Source of the DNA: Holacanthus passer
Lineage: Eukaryota > Chordata > Actinopteri > Pomacanthidae
Direction of reading: 5' to 3'
Assembly: GCA_025331565.1 (NCBI GenBank)
Contig: JAFREQ010000030.1
Location: forward strand, 7,562,501 to 7,626,500
Length of the DNA: 64,000 nucleotides
The translations under genes and the position numbers were made by a program. The notes under the pieces are model-generated. The model saw only the letters and a program-made list of their open reading frames with translations, had not been told where the DNA came from and did no database searches. This document shows positions 25,321 through 38,625 of this stretch, piece after piece (within the stretch, counting starts at the first letter, position 1; each line of letters begins with the position of its first letter).

Positions 25321-25554
25321 ATCTGGCACCATGCCAAGTGCCTGCCTGTTGTAGCAGCTCCTGGGGTATGTGTCGTATTTTACACTTTTTGTTACTTTGT
25401 CACCTTATTTTCTTTTGAACTTTCAGGGTACGTGTTAATGTTTGGAGAGGCAGTGGTTGCTTCTTGTTTTGTAACTTTCTGGTGGCTTTTCATTACGGTT
25501 TGTAACTGAGAGCCGCGCAGATCAGAGTGAACCTATTGTTTAGATAGGAACAGC

Positions 25555-27260
25555 ACAGAGACATGGCTGCATGCACATGTCCCAGACCAAAGCGCATCTG
25601 TACCTGTCTTCAGGACGAACCGGGTGGACAGGGATGTTACACAGACCGATAAGAAGAAGGGAGGAGGGATTGCACTGTTTGTGAATGAGAGGTGGTGTAA
25701 TCTTGTACATGGTACCATGATGGAATGTTCATACTACTTGTTGAGGGAGTTTACAGTCTACTGTCTACAGTCTACAGGAGTCTCCAGACTGGACTGTGCT
25801 CTGTGAGCCACATGGGGAGGACATCAACAGCACAACCGACTACATCACAGAATACATTAAATTCTGTGAGCACACCACACTGCCAGCACAGACTGTACGC
25901 TGCTTCCCTAACAACAAGCCATGGATTACCAGGGACCTTAAAGACCTTCTGAACTAGAAGAAGAGGGTCTGGAGACAAGGGACGTGTGGACTGGAATGAA
26001 GGAGATCACTGGGTTTAAGGTGAGAGACAGGCAGCGAGATGGCGGTGTGGAGAGGGCAAATGAGCTGAATTTTCTTCAACAGATTTAGCTCACCACCCTC
26101 AGCTGTGGACTCGACCCCCCACCTTCAATGAGCATCCTCCCCCTCCTGACTGTGACGACTGGCCAGGTTAAGAGGCAGCTGGAGAGATTCCACCAAGGCA
26201 AGGCTGCAGGCCCTGATGGTATCAGCCCCAGGACTCTGAGGACCTGTGCAGCTCAGCTGTCTTCTATGCTGTGGCACCTGTACAACAGGAGTCTGAGTCA
26301 GGAGAAGATTCCAGAACGGTGGAAGATGTCCTGCTTAATTCCTGTCCCCAAGAGATCGACTCCATCTGGACTAAATGAATACCAACAAGTTGCCTTGACA
26401 TCCCATGTGATGAAGGTGCTGGAGAGGCTGGTCCTGGCCCACCTCAGGTGAAATCATCACTGGACTCTCTGTAGCTTGCTTACCAACCTCATGTGGGAGT
26501 AGGCGATGATGTCATCTACCTGCTGCAGTGAGCTCACGCTCATCTGGATTGAAGCAGATGCACTGTGAGGATCACATTCTTTGACTTCTCTAGTGCATTC
26601 TACACCATCCAGTCACAGCTTCTCAGTGAGAAGCTGCATGTGATGGGTGTGGACACGCCCACCATCTCCTGGATTACTGACTATCTGACAGGCAGTTTGA
26701 ACTATAGAACAGCACTCTGTCTGATACTATCCATTTCTGTTCACCCTACACCTCTGACTTCCAGTACAACACTGGGTTGTGCCACTCGCAGAAGTGCTCT
26801 GATGACTCTGCTGTGGTTGGGTGTATTAAGGACAGTCAGGAGGGGGAGTACAGATCACTGGTGGATGATTTTGTGGAGTGGTCCGGGAGAAATCACCTGC
26901 ATGTGAACATGGCCAAGACCAAGGAGATGGTAATCGATTTCAGGAGGAAGAGGACACCGACACAGCCCCTGTGTATCCTGGGTGAGCTGGAAACACAAAC
27001 TGACTCAACAAAGTGATTAAAAAGGCTGGTTCAGTTATCAGCTGCAAACCAGACACTTTCGAGGCTGTGTTGGAGAGGAGGACACTGGACGAACTGTTAT
27101 CCATTCTGGATAACCCCGACCACCCTCTCCACCAGCTGCTGGACAGACAGTGGAGCTCGTTCTCCAACAGACTGAATCAGCTCCGCTGTCACAAGGAGTC
27201 TGACAGAGAGCACTCAGGACTCACAATGTTGTGGTTTATATGTACTCTGTACATATAAAT
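25555..27260 (+). mobile_element. Rex1-type LINE, second long decayed copy
   Basis: The endonuclease part reads across 25555-25700 and ends in KKKGGGIALFVNERW. After a deletion comes the pre-RT linker. RT follows at 26165-26450 (GKAAGPDGISPRTLRTC, PVPKRST, VALTSHVMKVLERLV). A palm block DFSSAFYTIQSQLL lies at about 26582-26620, in the region where Rex1 shows FSSAFNTI. The catalytic box is degenerate (CSDDSAVVG near 26796). The C-terminus at 27013-27210 includes ILDNPDHPLHQLLDRQWSSF. Stops and shifts separate the pieces. No TTATC tail is visible, so the 3' end is lost or belongs to another subfamily. Confidence 0.82.
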
Positions 27261-27264
27261 ATGT

Positions 27265-30200
27265 TACAGATGTCTCATGCATACTTTTCACATTACTTTT
27301 AAAATATTATGAGTAAATGGCAGGGAAAACTATTAACTACCAAAACCAACAAAATTGGCCCAGAAAATGTATGTGACTACTAGAATATTTTGCAAAAAAC
27401 TGAGCCAAGTGGTACACTTTCCAGATTTGAATTTTTGATTTGAATTAGAATTTTTTGTTTTTTTTGGGTTACCTGTTGTACAACATTTTACTTTAAATTT
27501 TAAACATCACTAATTCAAAGATCACTGTGTTTTGTATGACAACCGAAAATGTTGTATGAATGTCCAATTTATATAATACAGAGTGTTAAATGATATCCAT
27601 TGAAATAAACACATTTAGAACTTGATGGGTTGGGTTGATGAAGGGTTACTTGAGCTCATCCAATAGGGTGGTGGGTGTATGTCAGACCAAAAAGTTTGAA
27701 AAGCACTGGCTGTATAACTTGAATGTTGTTCAGCAGCCTTCTTTGAAATAAAGACACTAATATAATTTTAGGCGCAAATTCATCAGGCTCATCTCACCAC
27801 ACAACACGTGGACCTATTGAAAGGAGGAGCAAAAATCAAATCAGTGAGCAAACACTGACTCTGTTTATCCTGTTCTAACATTGATGTGGGAGGTAAATGT
27901 TTAAGTCCCCAGATTTTTCTGGTCCAATAATGTGAATTAGGCTTCATAATGAGTGTGTCAAACATACAGTGGTGTTTAATGACACAGGCAGTTTAAGCAT
28001 TTGTACAAGGCCTTAGGGAATCATACTGTTGCTTATAATTACATTTCTACTTTCGAATGAGCTCTTTTCTTCTTCTACATTCAATGTGATGGCCTCCTCC
28101 TCCCACTTACTGCCTGTCGATTTTGTCTGCAGGAGCGCATAAACAGGCTTCAGCTTCCAGTGCTCTCTGCTCAGGACAGCCTCAGTCGAGTCTTCTCATC
28201 CTGTAGTACTAAAGTGTGTCACACTGACAGGTTTGACAGCAGGCTAACCTCCTGGTTATTTTTTTCTCCTCAGCACGGATAGGAGGCTAAGGTGCCACAC
28301 CAGACACACCAGGCTTAGAGTTTATAATCAGGCAGTGTCGGGAGGAGATACCGTGGCTTAATGAGTGACATTTTAATTAATACCTTTTCTCAACGCAAAA
28401 ATGATCAAATTCACAAAAAATTGAAAATGTATCGAGTATGTGGTTCTTTACCAAAGAAAAGAGAAATATATCAAAGTTAACCCTTTATAGGGCAAGTGAC
28501 CATATTTGGTAATTTCCACACAGTTTACATACTGAAAAATTGTAAAAAAATAAAAATAAAAAATAAAAATACAGAAATAAACTTTTGTTATGTCCTCCAA
28601 TAACACTGTAAGGTTGAATTCTTGAATTTCAAAGTATTTTAATGAGTGCCCTATAAAGGGTTAAGGTTAAATTGATCACAGCAAGTTTACAATTTGAGCT
28701 GCATGGGAGCAAACTGTGAATATCATCCATGTGATATTCTCAATTAAACAATTAATCTGCCTATTGCTTGTTTCTTAGTCTCTTTGTTTTGTTTCTACTG
28801 TGCCTCGTATGTTTGCACCGCAGTCTGAGAGAAACGGCATTTCAATCCTGTCTATGTCCTGTACATATGACAGAATTGACAATTAAGTTGATTTGATTTG
28901 AATCAGTTAATTCAAAATCTACAGACCAACTGTGTAGACATCTGGAAAACAAACATACAACATCTAGATTTAAATTGTAATTACAAGTTGACCAAATGTT
29001 TGGAACAGGGAAATAAATGCTGAAATAGTCTTGGCTTCTACTGCCTATGACAACTAGATTCTGTTGCCATTTTATTTTTTTCTTCAAAAAAGTCTCTGTA
29101 TCAAATCTTTCATGTTTTTATACTTTTTGCATTTGTGTACTGTGTTGGCTCTTTTTGCAGATATTTTTGCACAGTACATTTGGACATTGTCATACTCTAT
29201 CGCACATTACTTCAATATGCCTAACAATGCTTAGAAGTTATTGGTTATGTTGAAAAATTAGTAGAATTATATAGTATTCATGTATTCATGTTAAATCATG
29301 CGTCTGTCACTTTTTTTCTGTCACTTCAAAATAGCATTTACTGAGTGTGATGCCAGTTAGTTTAGAAAGTTGGAAACAGCTGACATGACTTGATATTGGT
29401 AATGATTAGTGCAACTACTTTGCAACGTTTCAAATAACTTTTTGCCAACTGTGGTACACAGTGCTATCACAGTTGGCCTTCTCTTTTTCTTTTAAGCTTG
29501 CTTGTGTTGTGCTACTAGCGCACAGACAGAAAAGACAGGAAAAGAAAAAAGAAAAGAAAAAACACCAAAAAAACACAGCAAGATGTTTCCAGCTGTCAGT
29601 CATCCTTATCTGCTGCTCAGCTGTGTTAGCTGTAGAGTTGCGCTAGTTTACAAACACACTATGCAGAATTTCACCAAGAAAAGTGAAAAGAAGATTCCCC
29701 CAGAGAACCTCTGTGGACTCTGAGCCTGTCACTAACCACTGTCACATTATCTCTTAGTTTTCCTCACTCTGACTCTGAGAGTCTGCATCTTTAATCTCAG
29801 CTGCTCAGACCTGCTTTATTGGCTCTTGTAGTTCCGGTAATATGTTTTATTAATTCAGTAATAAACATTAAAACAATAAATTGTAAAGGCAAAGAGCAGC
29901 ACCAGGGCTGAGCACAGATGTAAACTGTAATGATGCTGAAGGAACAGGGAACAGCGTGGGAACAGTGGGCAGAATTCTGAGATGCTTGAATTATTTAGAA
30001 AATTGACCTGATCCTTCAAGCAATGACATGTAGAATCTGTTCAAATCTTGAATATCAGAGTGCTGAATAAAAGACAAAACATAATTCAAAGCCCAAATAG
30101 TACCCTATATACTGTTACTACTATACAGGGTATACATACTGCCCTGAGATGTAGACTTACGTCATTTAAGTCACTGTAGACTTAAGTCACAAGTTTGATG

Positions 30201-31820
30201 ACTTTAGACAAAATAAAAACAAACAAAAACTTGACACTTTCTCACAAGCCCAAAGATTTAAAAGTATTATGAGTATAAATTATACTTATAAGTATTATAA
30301 GTATTATTTTGAAAAAGTGAGCTATGAATCACTTCATTTCCCTTTATTTTCTGAATCAACCAATGCTCACGCTATTTACAGCAAGTCAGCACTTAATACC
30401 CCAGATCCAATTTGTTTGAACCAATTTGACAACATCCTACCAAGTTGCAGGAGAGAACCATAAAGAATTAATGTAATGTTACTGAGCGCAAGTTGGAAAG
30501 AATGATACCAAAGATAATTTTTTTTGCATACAGAAACTACATGGTGGTCAACAAAAAGCACTTTGCAGTATGCAAAACGTGCAGGTCCAACTTTGTTCGG
30601 CATTTGGAGTTGCACAAAGAATGGTAGTTACATTAGATCTTAAGCTAATGCTTAGCTAACGTTACCTGAACAGCTAAGCAGCTTTTAGCTAGCTAATTAA
30701 GTCAATGAGGGTGGGCAGAGGTCCTACCAGGACCTATTACTGCCAGTCCTGGCTCCCTTGGGCCCTAAAGAAAATTCTAATAGGGGGCCTTACTACCTGA
30801 CCAGTGAGCCATATAAAACATTTGCCATTGCCACAGTCACACCTGACACACCAGTACTCCCAGTACAATCCACTCTCCTTTAAAACAGTTTGGTCTATCT
30901 GTCTAAAAATAAGTAGACGTATCTAGAACCGAATGAAGTATAAAAAAAACAATATCTTTTAAAAGAAAACATTTTAGAAAAATCTTTAAATGAAATATTA
31001 ACCTTAGATAGTATATAAACAAGTGGATTATATATATTTATACAAATGCACTTCTGTTTTACAAGCTTTAATATGACTAAGTGTGTAAACAATTGAATGT
31101 TTGAATTACATACTTACTTACTTACCCTTATTTGCAATGGACTTAAAAGATTGGTGTGGTTCTTAGTACCTTTTCAGCCAATGAAAAAGATCTGTTGTTT
31201 TTTACTTGTGTACTGTCCAACGACATATTTTGCTTTGTTGCTTTTAAGATATCAACCATTTCCATATAATTGACATTGTGTGAATTCTGAGGATAATGCA
31301 AGCTCTCTCTTAGTGCTTTAGCATGATGTATGGCTGTGTAAAACAAACCAGGGGTGGATTAAGTTACTGTTGACAGAGTGGCTGAAGATGTCATACTTCT
31401 GCAAGTTTGTGTTACACTTGTTCAGTAGGTGTTTGAGATATTGATCATAGTGCCTCCCTTCATTTGCATTTGCAGATAATAAGCAAGGAGCACTGTCATC
31501 ATTGGCTTCAGTGAAATATATCCTAAAATCTGTTTCATTCCCTCTGTTGGGGGCTCTGCTCTGAAGTTACGACGTCGTCTACTTTGTATGTGGAGGAGCT
31601 CAGCCACCCCCTCGTGCAAACAGGCAGTGAGACTGAGAGCAGAGGCAGAGAGGCAGCAGACTGACTGGCTGTTTTCAGATTTATTTCTGCTGTACGATAG
31701 ACTGTTAGCTTTGTCCATATTGAGTAAAAAATGTCCAGAGTTTGTTACTGTCATCAACATAAATTTCACCACGATACTGTATCGAGTGCCCTGCTTTTAC
31801 TAGCCATTTTATGAGCTCAG
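27265..31820. other. Non-coding DNA
   Basis: About 4.5 kb without a credible gene. 28080-28380 is a less AT-rich, repeat-free block. 30655-30700 is rich in GCTAA/AGCTAG words, as in many hAT elements, but no inverted termini could be paired. Confidence 0.35.
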
Positions 31821-31824
31821 TTTG

Positions 31825-32045
31825 TGGCTGTGTTTATATAGTGCTTCACAGTTTACCTCTCACTCACGCACACTCATACACCAATGGTAGCAAGCTTCCC
31901 TGACCATTAGGAGCAAGTTGGGGTTCAGTGTCTTACCCAAGACACTTTGACAAGGTGAGTCTGGGATCGAACCACCAATCCTGAATTCAGCCCACCAGAT
32001 CAGTAATGTAGGAAGATAGTCATGTTGGATTCGTAGCCAGTACAC
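31825..32045 (-). mobile_element. SINE-like interspersed repeat with B-box-like motif
   Basis: On the - strand, GGTTCGATCCC (31963-31973) fits the RNA polymerase III B-box consensus GGTTCGANNCC. The + strand reads TTTATATAGTGCTTCACAG, ACACTCATACACC, GGAGCAAGTTGGGGTTCAGTGTCTTACCC and AAGACACTTTGACA, an order I know from a common fish repeat. A clear A box was not found, so tRNA origin is inferred. Confidence 0.55.
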
Positions 32046-32049
32046 TTAC

Positions 32050-33355
<1,306 letters not shown>

Positions 33356-33588
33356 ACCTCCTGTCACTTTCTGGTTCTGCCAGTTCATTGCCTGCCTGAT
33401 GACAGTGCTGACAACTTGCTCCATGCCCCCTACACACCCCTCCTGCATTAGCAATGGCAGGTGTGTGTGAGTGACTGAGAGAGAGAGAGCAGGACGTATA
33501 AAAGGCCAAACCATCTTCCACCCCAGATAATGTGTGTTCAGGGGACTCTCTGTTTCTCAATCTCTCTTTTACTCTCACCTCCACATAC

Positions 33589-33671
33589 ACACACACACAC
33601 ACGCTCTTTCATGCACTCCATGAGTGTGTGTGTGTGTGTGTGTATATATTTATATATATAATATATATGCC
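33589..33671. repeat. (CA)n and (GT)n(TA)n simple repeats
   Basis: A short CA run at 33589-33601 and a GT run passing into TA from 33624. Confidence 0.92.
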
Positions 33672-34589
33672 ATGTATGTTCTAATTGCGTGTCAAGTTTG
33701 GTGTAGACCAACTCTCCTGCCACACTGTCCCTCCCTGCAGATCCATTAGCCCTCTCTCCCATCCCGCCCAGTCAAATTGTCACCCCGTCCCCCCTACCCA
33801 ACACTCCCCACCCCTCTCTCCATGTCACCCTATGCTAAATAGTCATCCCTTTGTGGAAACGTCTCCTCTCAGTGGAAGTTCATAGCACTGTAGCGTACTT
33901 TGGCTAAAGTCAAGTTCAGTTGGAAGTTGGAAAAGCCAGATGTGGAATAACTAGCTGTGAGGTGCACTGCAGCTTATTGCTGGAATTCAGTCTGGGGCAG
34001 CGGTGGCAAGATTGGGGCTTTCTTTCTCACTAGCCCCATCTACATTACAGCGTGATTGTGCATTGTGCTTTGTGAGGTTCCCTGAGTTAGGATGGAGGCA
34101 AAAAAGCTGCCCCTACCTGCTTGAACAATAAGGACTTGTCAGAGATGATTACTGTCTGTGAATTTTAGTCGATTTTAAAGGACCTGGAAGGTCCTGTGTT
34201 GTTATTTGCTAGTTGTTGTTATTATAACTGATGATAAATGTTATGAGGCCTCTAGAAGAGCTCATTCTATCTCTGAGAACATTTCATTGAAACTAAACCA
34301 ACTCAAAACATCGCATCATTGCCTGACAAAACCAACATATGTTAACAGACTGTGTTATTGTTCAAAGGTTTTGGGTTGACATGCTCCAGAGAGGTAGTGC
34401 TATTTTGCAAATTCTGCAAATGGACAGACAATGTCGCTCCATCCATTCAAGACTAGTCAAATGCACTGTTGAAAAATTTACATTAATATAATAATATAAT
34501 AATTCTATATGGCTGCATATCTTAGGATTAATGTCCTGAAAACACAAAGCAAAAAATATCTCATGTTTATATTCTTACTTACTATTTGT
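33672..34589. other. Non-coding DNA
   Basis: 33720-33840 is pyrimidine-rich with CCCACC/TCCC words. No gene seen. Confidence 0.4.
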
Positions 34590-34657
34590 TTTTGCTGCTG
34601 TGCACTGTAAATTTCCCTGCTGTGGGACTAATACAGGACATTTTTATCTTATCTTTC
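34590..34657 (+). mobile_element. Rex1-type LINE 3' tail
   Basis: TTTGCTGCTGTGCACTGTAAATTTCCCTGCTGTGGGACTAATACAGG-type sequence followed by TTATCTTATCTT matches the ends at 20598-20660 and 38571-38620. Only the last 70 bp or so are present. Confidence 0.65.
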
Positions 34658-35692
34658 ACGGTTTTGTTTCGTACATTTATTACTATTTTATTGTTTGAAG
34701 TTATTGTTAATTAATTGTTTTCTGTTTGTGTATAGAGTAAAATCCAAGAAAAAAAAACTATTATGAAAATAAATGGTGTTTTGAGACACACAAACACAAA
34801 TAAGATAAATTTCAAATGGAAACACTTAACAGATTAGCATGTGGTTAAATAATGGTCAAATTAATACATTAATAAGTTGTTATTGTAATTGTTATTTGTG
34901 ACATCAGGATGGTTAATGAGGAAACATCATTTCCATATGGTTCGAAAAGAGCTCTTTGCTCTCTCTGCTTTTTATTGTCCTCACAGTTTCAATTGGAAAA
35001 GAGCCTGATGGAAATACATTAGCTGTACAGATTCAGTCTGTCTTCTTTGGTTTCTTTAATGATATTTTGTTTTGTTATCTTAAAAAAAATTTTCAGCAAA
35101 GTAGCATTGACTGATCAAGCTCTCTTCCTTTAATAATTTCTATTAATAATTGTTGATTGCCCCACTTTTCATTTATTGTCATGCTGTCGTTGCATTTGTG
35201 TAAGTTTTTTTTTTTTTCTTGTTCAATTTAAAGGTTACCTTTTCTATATTTGCACTTTTTGGCCTCTTAAATCGTTTTTTTAAAATGATGTTGAAATGTC
35301 CTTTTTTTCAATATACGCTCACACTCAATATATGGTGATTTACTAAATATCAAAAAGAGTTGCACAAGATATAGATAGCTTTCACCTTCAGGTGTCCATG
35401 AGTAATCAACAGACAATCAGCAGTTTCTTCAAAATTAAAGGAAACATGAAAGACACATGGCATGATCTGATTCGGTTTATCTGATCCATTAGTGGGCAGA
35501 ATTTTGTAATAAGATAATCCAATTTTTTTTTTTTTTTAAATATTCACACATGCAGGAGCACGCTTACATAAACTACACACACGCGCACACACAAATACAC
35601 AGTGTTGAGTGACAGGTCGGAGTAAGGTGCAGGATGAATCTTGAGGCAGCAACCTTGTTTCATGTAATTTTAATGATTATTCCCTGGACTGG

Positions 35693-35694
<2 letters not shown>
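34658..35694. other. AT-rich non-coding DNA
   Basis: T-runs near 35205 and 35522 and a CA-rich patch at 35572-35602; nothing else recognised. Confidence 0.4.

Positions 35695-35725
<31 letters not shown>
35695..35725. repeat. (CA)n microsatellite
   Basis: CA run of about 31 bp. Confidence 0.96.
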
Positions 35726-35727
<2 letters not shown>

Positions 35728-37108
35728 ATTAAGACTCACAGTGACTGAAAGTGAACTGAAATCCAAATTGTAAAAACAAACTTCACAAAGTGAAAATATT
35801 CCTGGACACACATTAATGTAAGCAATGAAATTTAAATACACAGTGTTTGTAAAAAGCCACGACTCTTTTGTAACTCTTTTGAATTACATTAATATGAAAT
35901 TTCCTCCTGTGTGGAAGCAGATAAATTAAGCAATTTAAAACAACCTAGAGCTGTCTTAATGTTTAATGGTATTAAATGTACAGTATGATGCATTTCTCAG
36001 CACTTGTAGCTTCATGAGGTTTTGGACTGGAATTGAACTGGAGGGACAAGATGTATGAAGGTCGAAGTCAGTGCTGTAGCAACCTTATTAGTTTATTGAC
36101 TTTAATCCTGATTTGCTTGTTTTAGTTGCAATCTATCTTTTATTTTTTTTTCTATAATGTTTTTGTTGGGGTTTTAGTTTTTTTGATTTGTGGTTGTTGT
36201 TTTGGTGTGTTACAGTGTGTTTTTAATGGCCCAAATATGATCAAATAGGAATAAAATATTTATTTTCTTATTTACAGTGCAGTACAGAGTTTTATTAATT
36301 CTTAATTAAATTGTAACAATAATTAATGTCTTCAGAACTGGTGATTTTATTTATTTTTATTTTAGTTAAACATACTACAAGGAGTTTTTAACTGGTTATG
36401 AAATAGTGTTGCTTCATAGTGATGCCTCTGTATGGCCTACATATGCAAACGAGAACATTAGTGAGAAGATTGGCTAATTCTATCTACTTATTCTTAGTGT
36501 CTATCTTCTGGTCTGATTCATGCAAATCAGATGAAAAATTAGTGGCACGCTTGCTGGAAGAGCCTGTGTTTACATTTCTTAAAATACATCCATGATTGTG
36601 CCAATCAAAGTTTTGCAGTGAGTGGTACATTAGTTAAAAGGAAGCAGGAGAAGACTTAATAACTTTATTTTTGACTATATATTTTGTGACTATGACTCAT
36701 ATTAGGGAAGGAACAGCAAAGACAAAAAGAAAAGAATTGACTGAAGAACAAAAGTGGACAGTGATAGGGTTAGCATGGGTAAAAACATGTGTCAACCTTG
36801 GTCAGTCATTCAACAAATGGAGAGAATTGAGGGAGTTGAAAGAATTCAAAACAAATCCTGACTGACTTGACTCTCTATTTCCTAGACAGCTATGTAATAT
36901 GGAGAGTACTGACAACTCTAGCTTTCTCATAAAATTATTATTACTGAGCAACCAAATCTGTTAGTTGTGGACTTACATGTAACCTGGGTGTGTGAATGAT
37001 ACTAAAACAAAGTTTGCTTTGTTTCACCATTGTAATATTACAGTTATTAATCTTATGTAGCCACAAATAGACAGAATTCCTCATTGCTATGCATCCTGCA
37101 ACCGGCTG

Positions 37109-37110
<2 letters not shown>
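35726..37110. other. AT-rich non-coding DNA
   Basis: Nothing recognisable. Confidence 0.4.

Positions 37111-37169
<59 letters not shown>
37111..37169. repeat. (AT)n microsatellite, long
   Basis: AT dinucleotide run of about 59 bp, the longest AT run in the window. Confidence 0.97.
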
Positions 37170-37172
<3 letters not shown>

Positions 37173-37559
37173 ACAAGTTGTCTTTCTTTCTTTCACACAC
37201 ATTCAAAATGCACACACCAGCAGATCAAGATCTTTATGACAGGAGGTGGTGGAAAGTACCACTTTTGTCCACAGGGCCTGCCAATATGAACACAAAATGA
37301 AAGTTCCTTGCAATTGCTTAAAAATGTTGATGTGGTTGTAGTTTTTAATTTCAGTTCAGCTACAGTAGTTATATGTTTAAGTAGTAAAGCTGTTATAGCA
37401 GTTACACATGAAATGAGTGTCAACACCTAACAACGACAAACTAAACAACAAACTTTTCATCTGAAGTACATGACTAAAATTAAGAAATCCTACATTGTCT
37501 CCCTTAGTTTATCTTGAACATTCAAAGTTGACGTAGCAGCACACATGCACAATGAAACT

Positions 37560-38625
37560 ACCAGAGGACCAAGGCGAGGAAGGCGGAGGGTCTCGATGGC
37601 ATCAGCTCCAGGCTCCTGAAGTCCTGCACAGACCAGCTGTGCGGGGTTGTTGAGCATATCTTCAACCTGAGCCTGAAGCTGGGGAAGGTACCACAGCTGT
37701 GGAAGACATCCTGCGTGGTACCTGTCCCCAAGACTCCGCACTCCGAGGACCTCAGCAGCTACAGGCAGGTGGCATTAACATCCCACCTGAAGACCCTGGA
37801 GCGGCTGGTCCTTGCTCAGCCATTTTCCATGGAGTAGTCTGCTGGAGCAGCAGCATTTCGGCTGTGGACAGGAATAGACTTCATAAACTGATCAAGAAGG
37901 CCAGCTCTGCCCTGGGTTGCCCCCTTGACCCAGTGGAGGTGGTGGGAGAGAGGAGGATGATGGCTAAGCTGTCATCCATGTTGGAGAATGACTCCCACCC
38001 CCTGCAGGACACTTTAACAGCTCCGGAGAGCTCCTTCAGTGATAGACTGCTTCACCCAAGGCGTGTGAAGGAGTGATATCGCAGGTCTTTCCTTCCTGCA
38101 GCTGTCAGGCTGTACAGCCAGCACTGCTCCCAATAGACTATACATTATGTCTTTACATCTGTGCAATACTTTTTTTATGTCTGTATATTTATTCCAAATT
38201 CCATTCACTGTGCAATATATCATATTTCATTTGCTGTGCAATGTTTTACTCACTGTGCAATATCTCATTTTATATTTTATCTTAAGTCAATGTCCTGGCA
38301 ATATTTTGCATTTAGTATTTCATATTTCACTCTATTCTAGTCAATGTGCAATATTTTGTATTTAGTATGTAATATTTCATATTTCACTTCATTTCCTTCA
38401 ATGTGCAATATTTTGTATTTAGTATATAATATTTCATATCTCATATTTAATCCAATAATGCAAGTCTTGTGAGAATTTCTCATGTAAATTTGTGAATATC
38501 TTCTTTTTAGCCTGTTTAAATTGCTCTTTTTTACTATTTAACTGCTTCTATCCCCTTTGCTGCTGTACATTGTGAATTTCCCCACTGTGGGACAAATAAA
38601 GGTTTATCTTATCTTATTGGCGTGT
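37560..38625 (+). mobile_element. Rex1-type LINE, third copy with internal deletion
   Basis: RT begins at about 37575 (KAEGLDGISSRLLKSCTDQL), continues through VPQLWKTSCVVPVPKTP (about 37690-37740) and VALTSH near 37770, then jumps at about 37820 directly to the C-terminal part (WSSSISAVDRNRLHKLIKKA, 37845-37910; NDSHPLQDTL near 38000). The RT palm with the catalytic box is missing, so it is inactive. The 3' UTR contains CTGTGCAATA words, a small minisatellite (38288-38455) and a typical end, GTGAATTTCCCCACTGTGGGACAAATAAAGG plus TTATC repeats (38571-38620). Confidence 0.87.
38288..38455 (+). repeat. Three-copy ~54-57-bp minisatellite in a LINE 3' UTR
   Basis: Units starting at 38288, 38342 and 38399 each read CAATGTG(or CCTG)GCAATATTTTG-ATTTAGTAT, then TTTCATATTTCA-like sequence. 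The first unit is the most divergent. Confidence 0.85.

Noticed and set aside
30490..30640. CKTC...RHLELH pattern suggesting a BED-type finger of a hAT transposase
   Set aside because: Too short, spacing not convincing, and no matching termini or further transposase sequence found.
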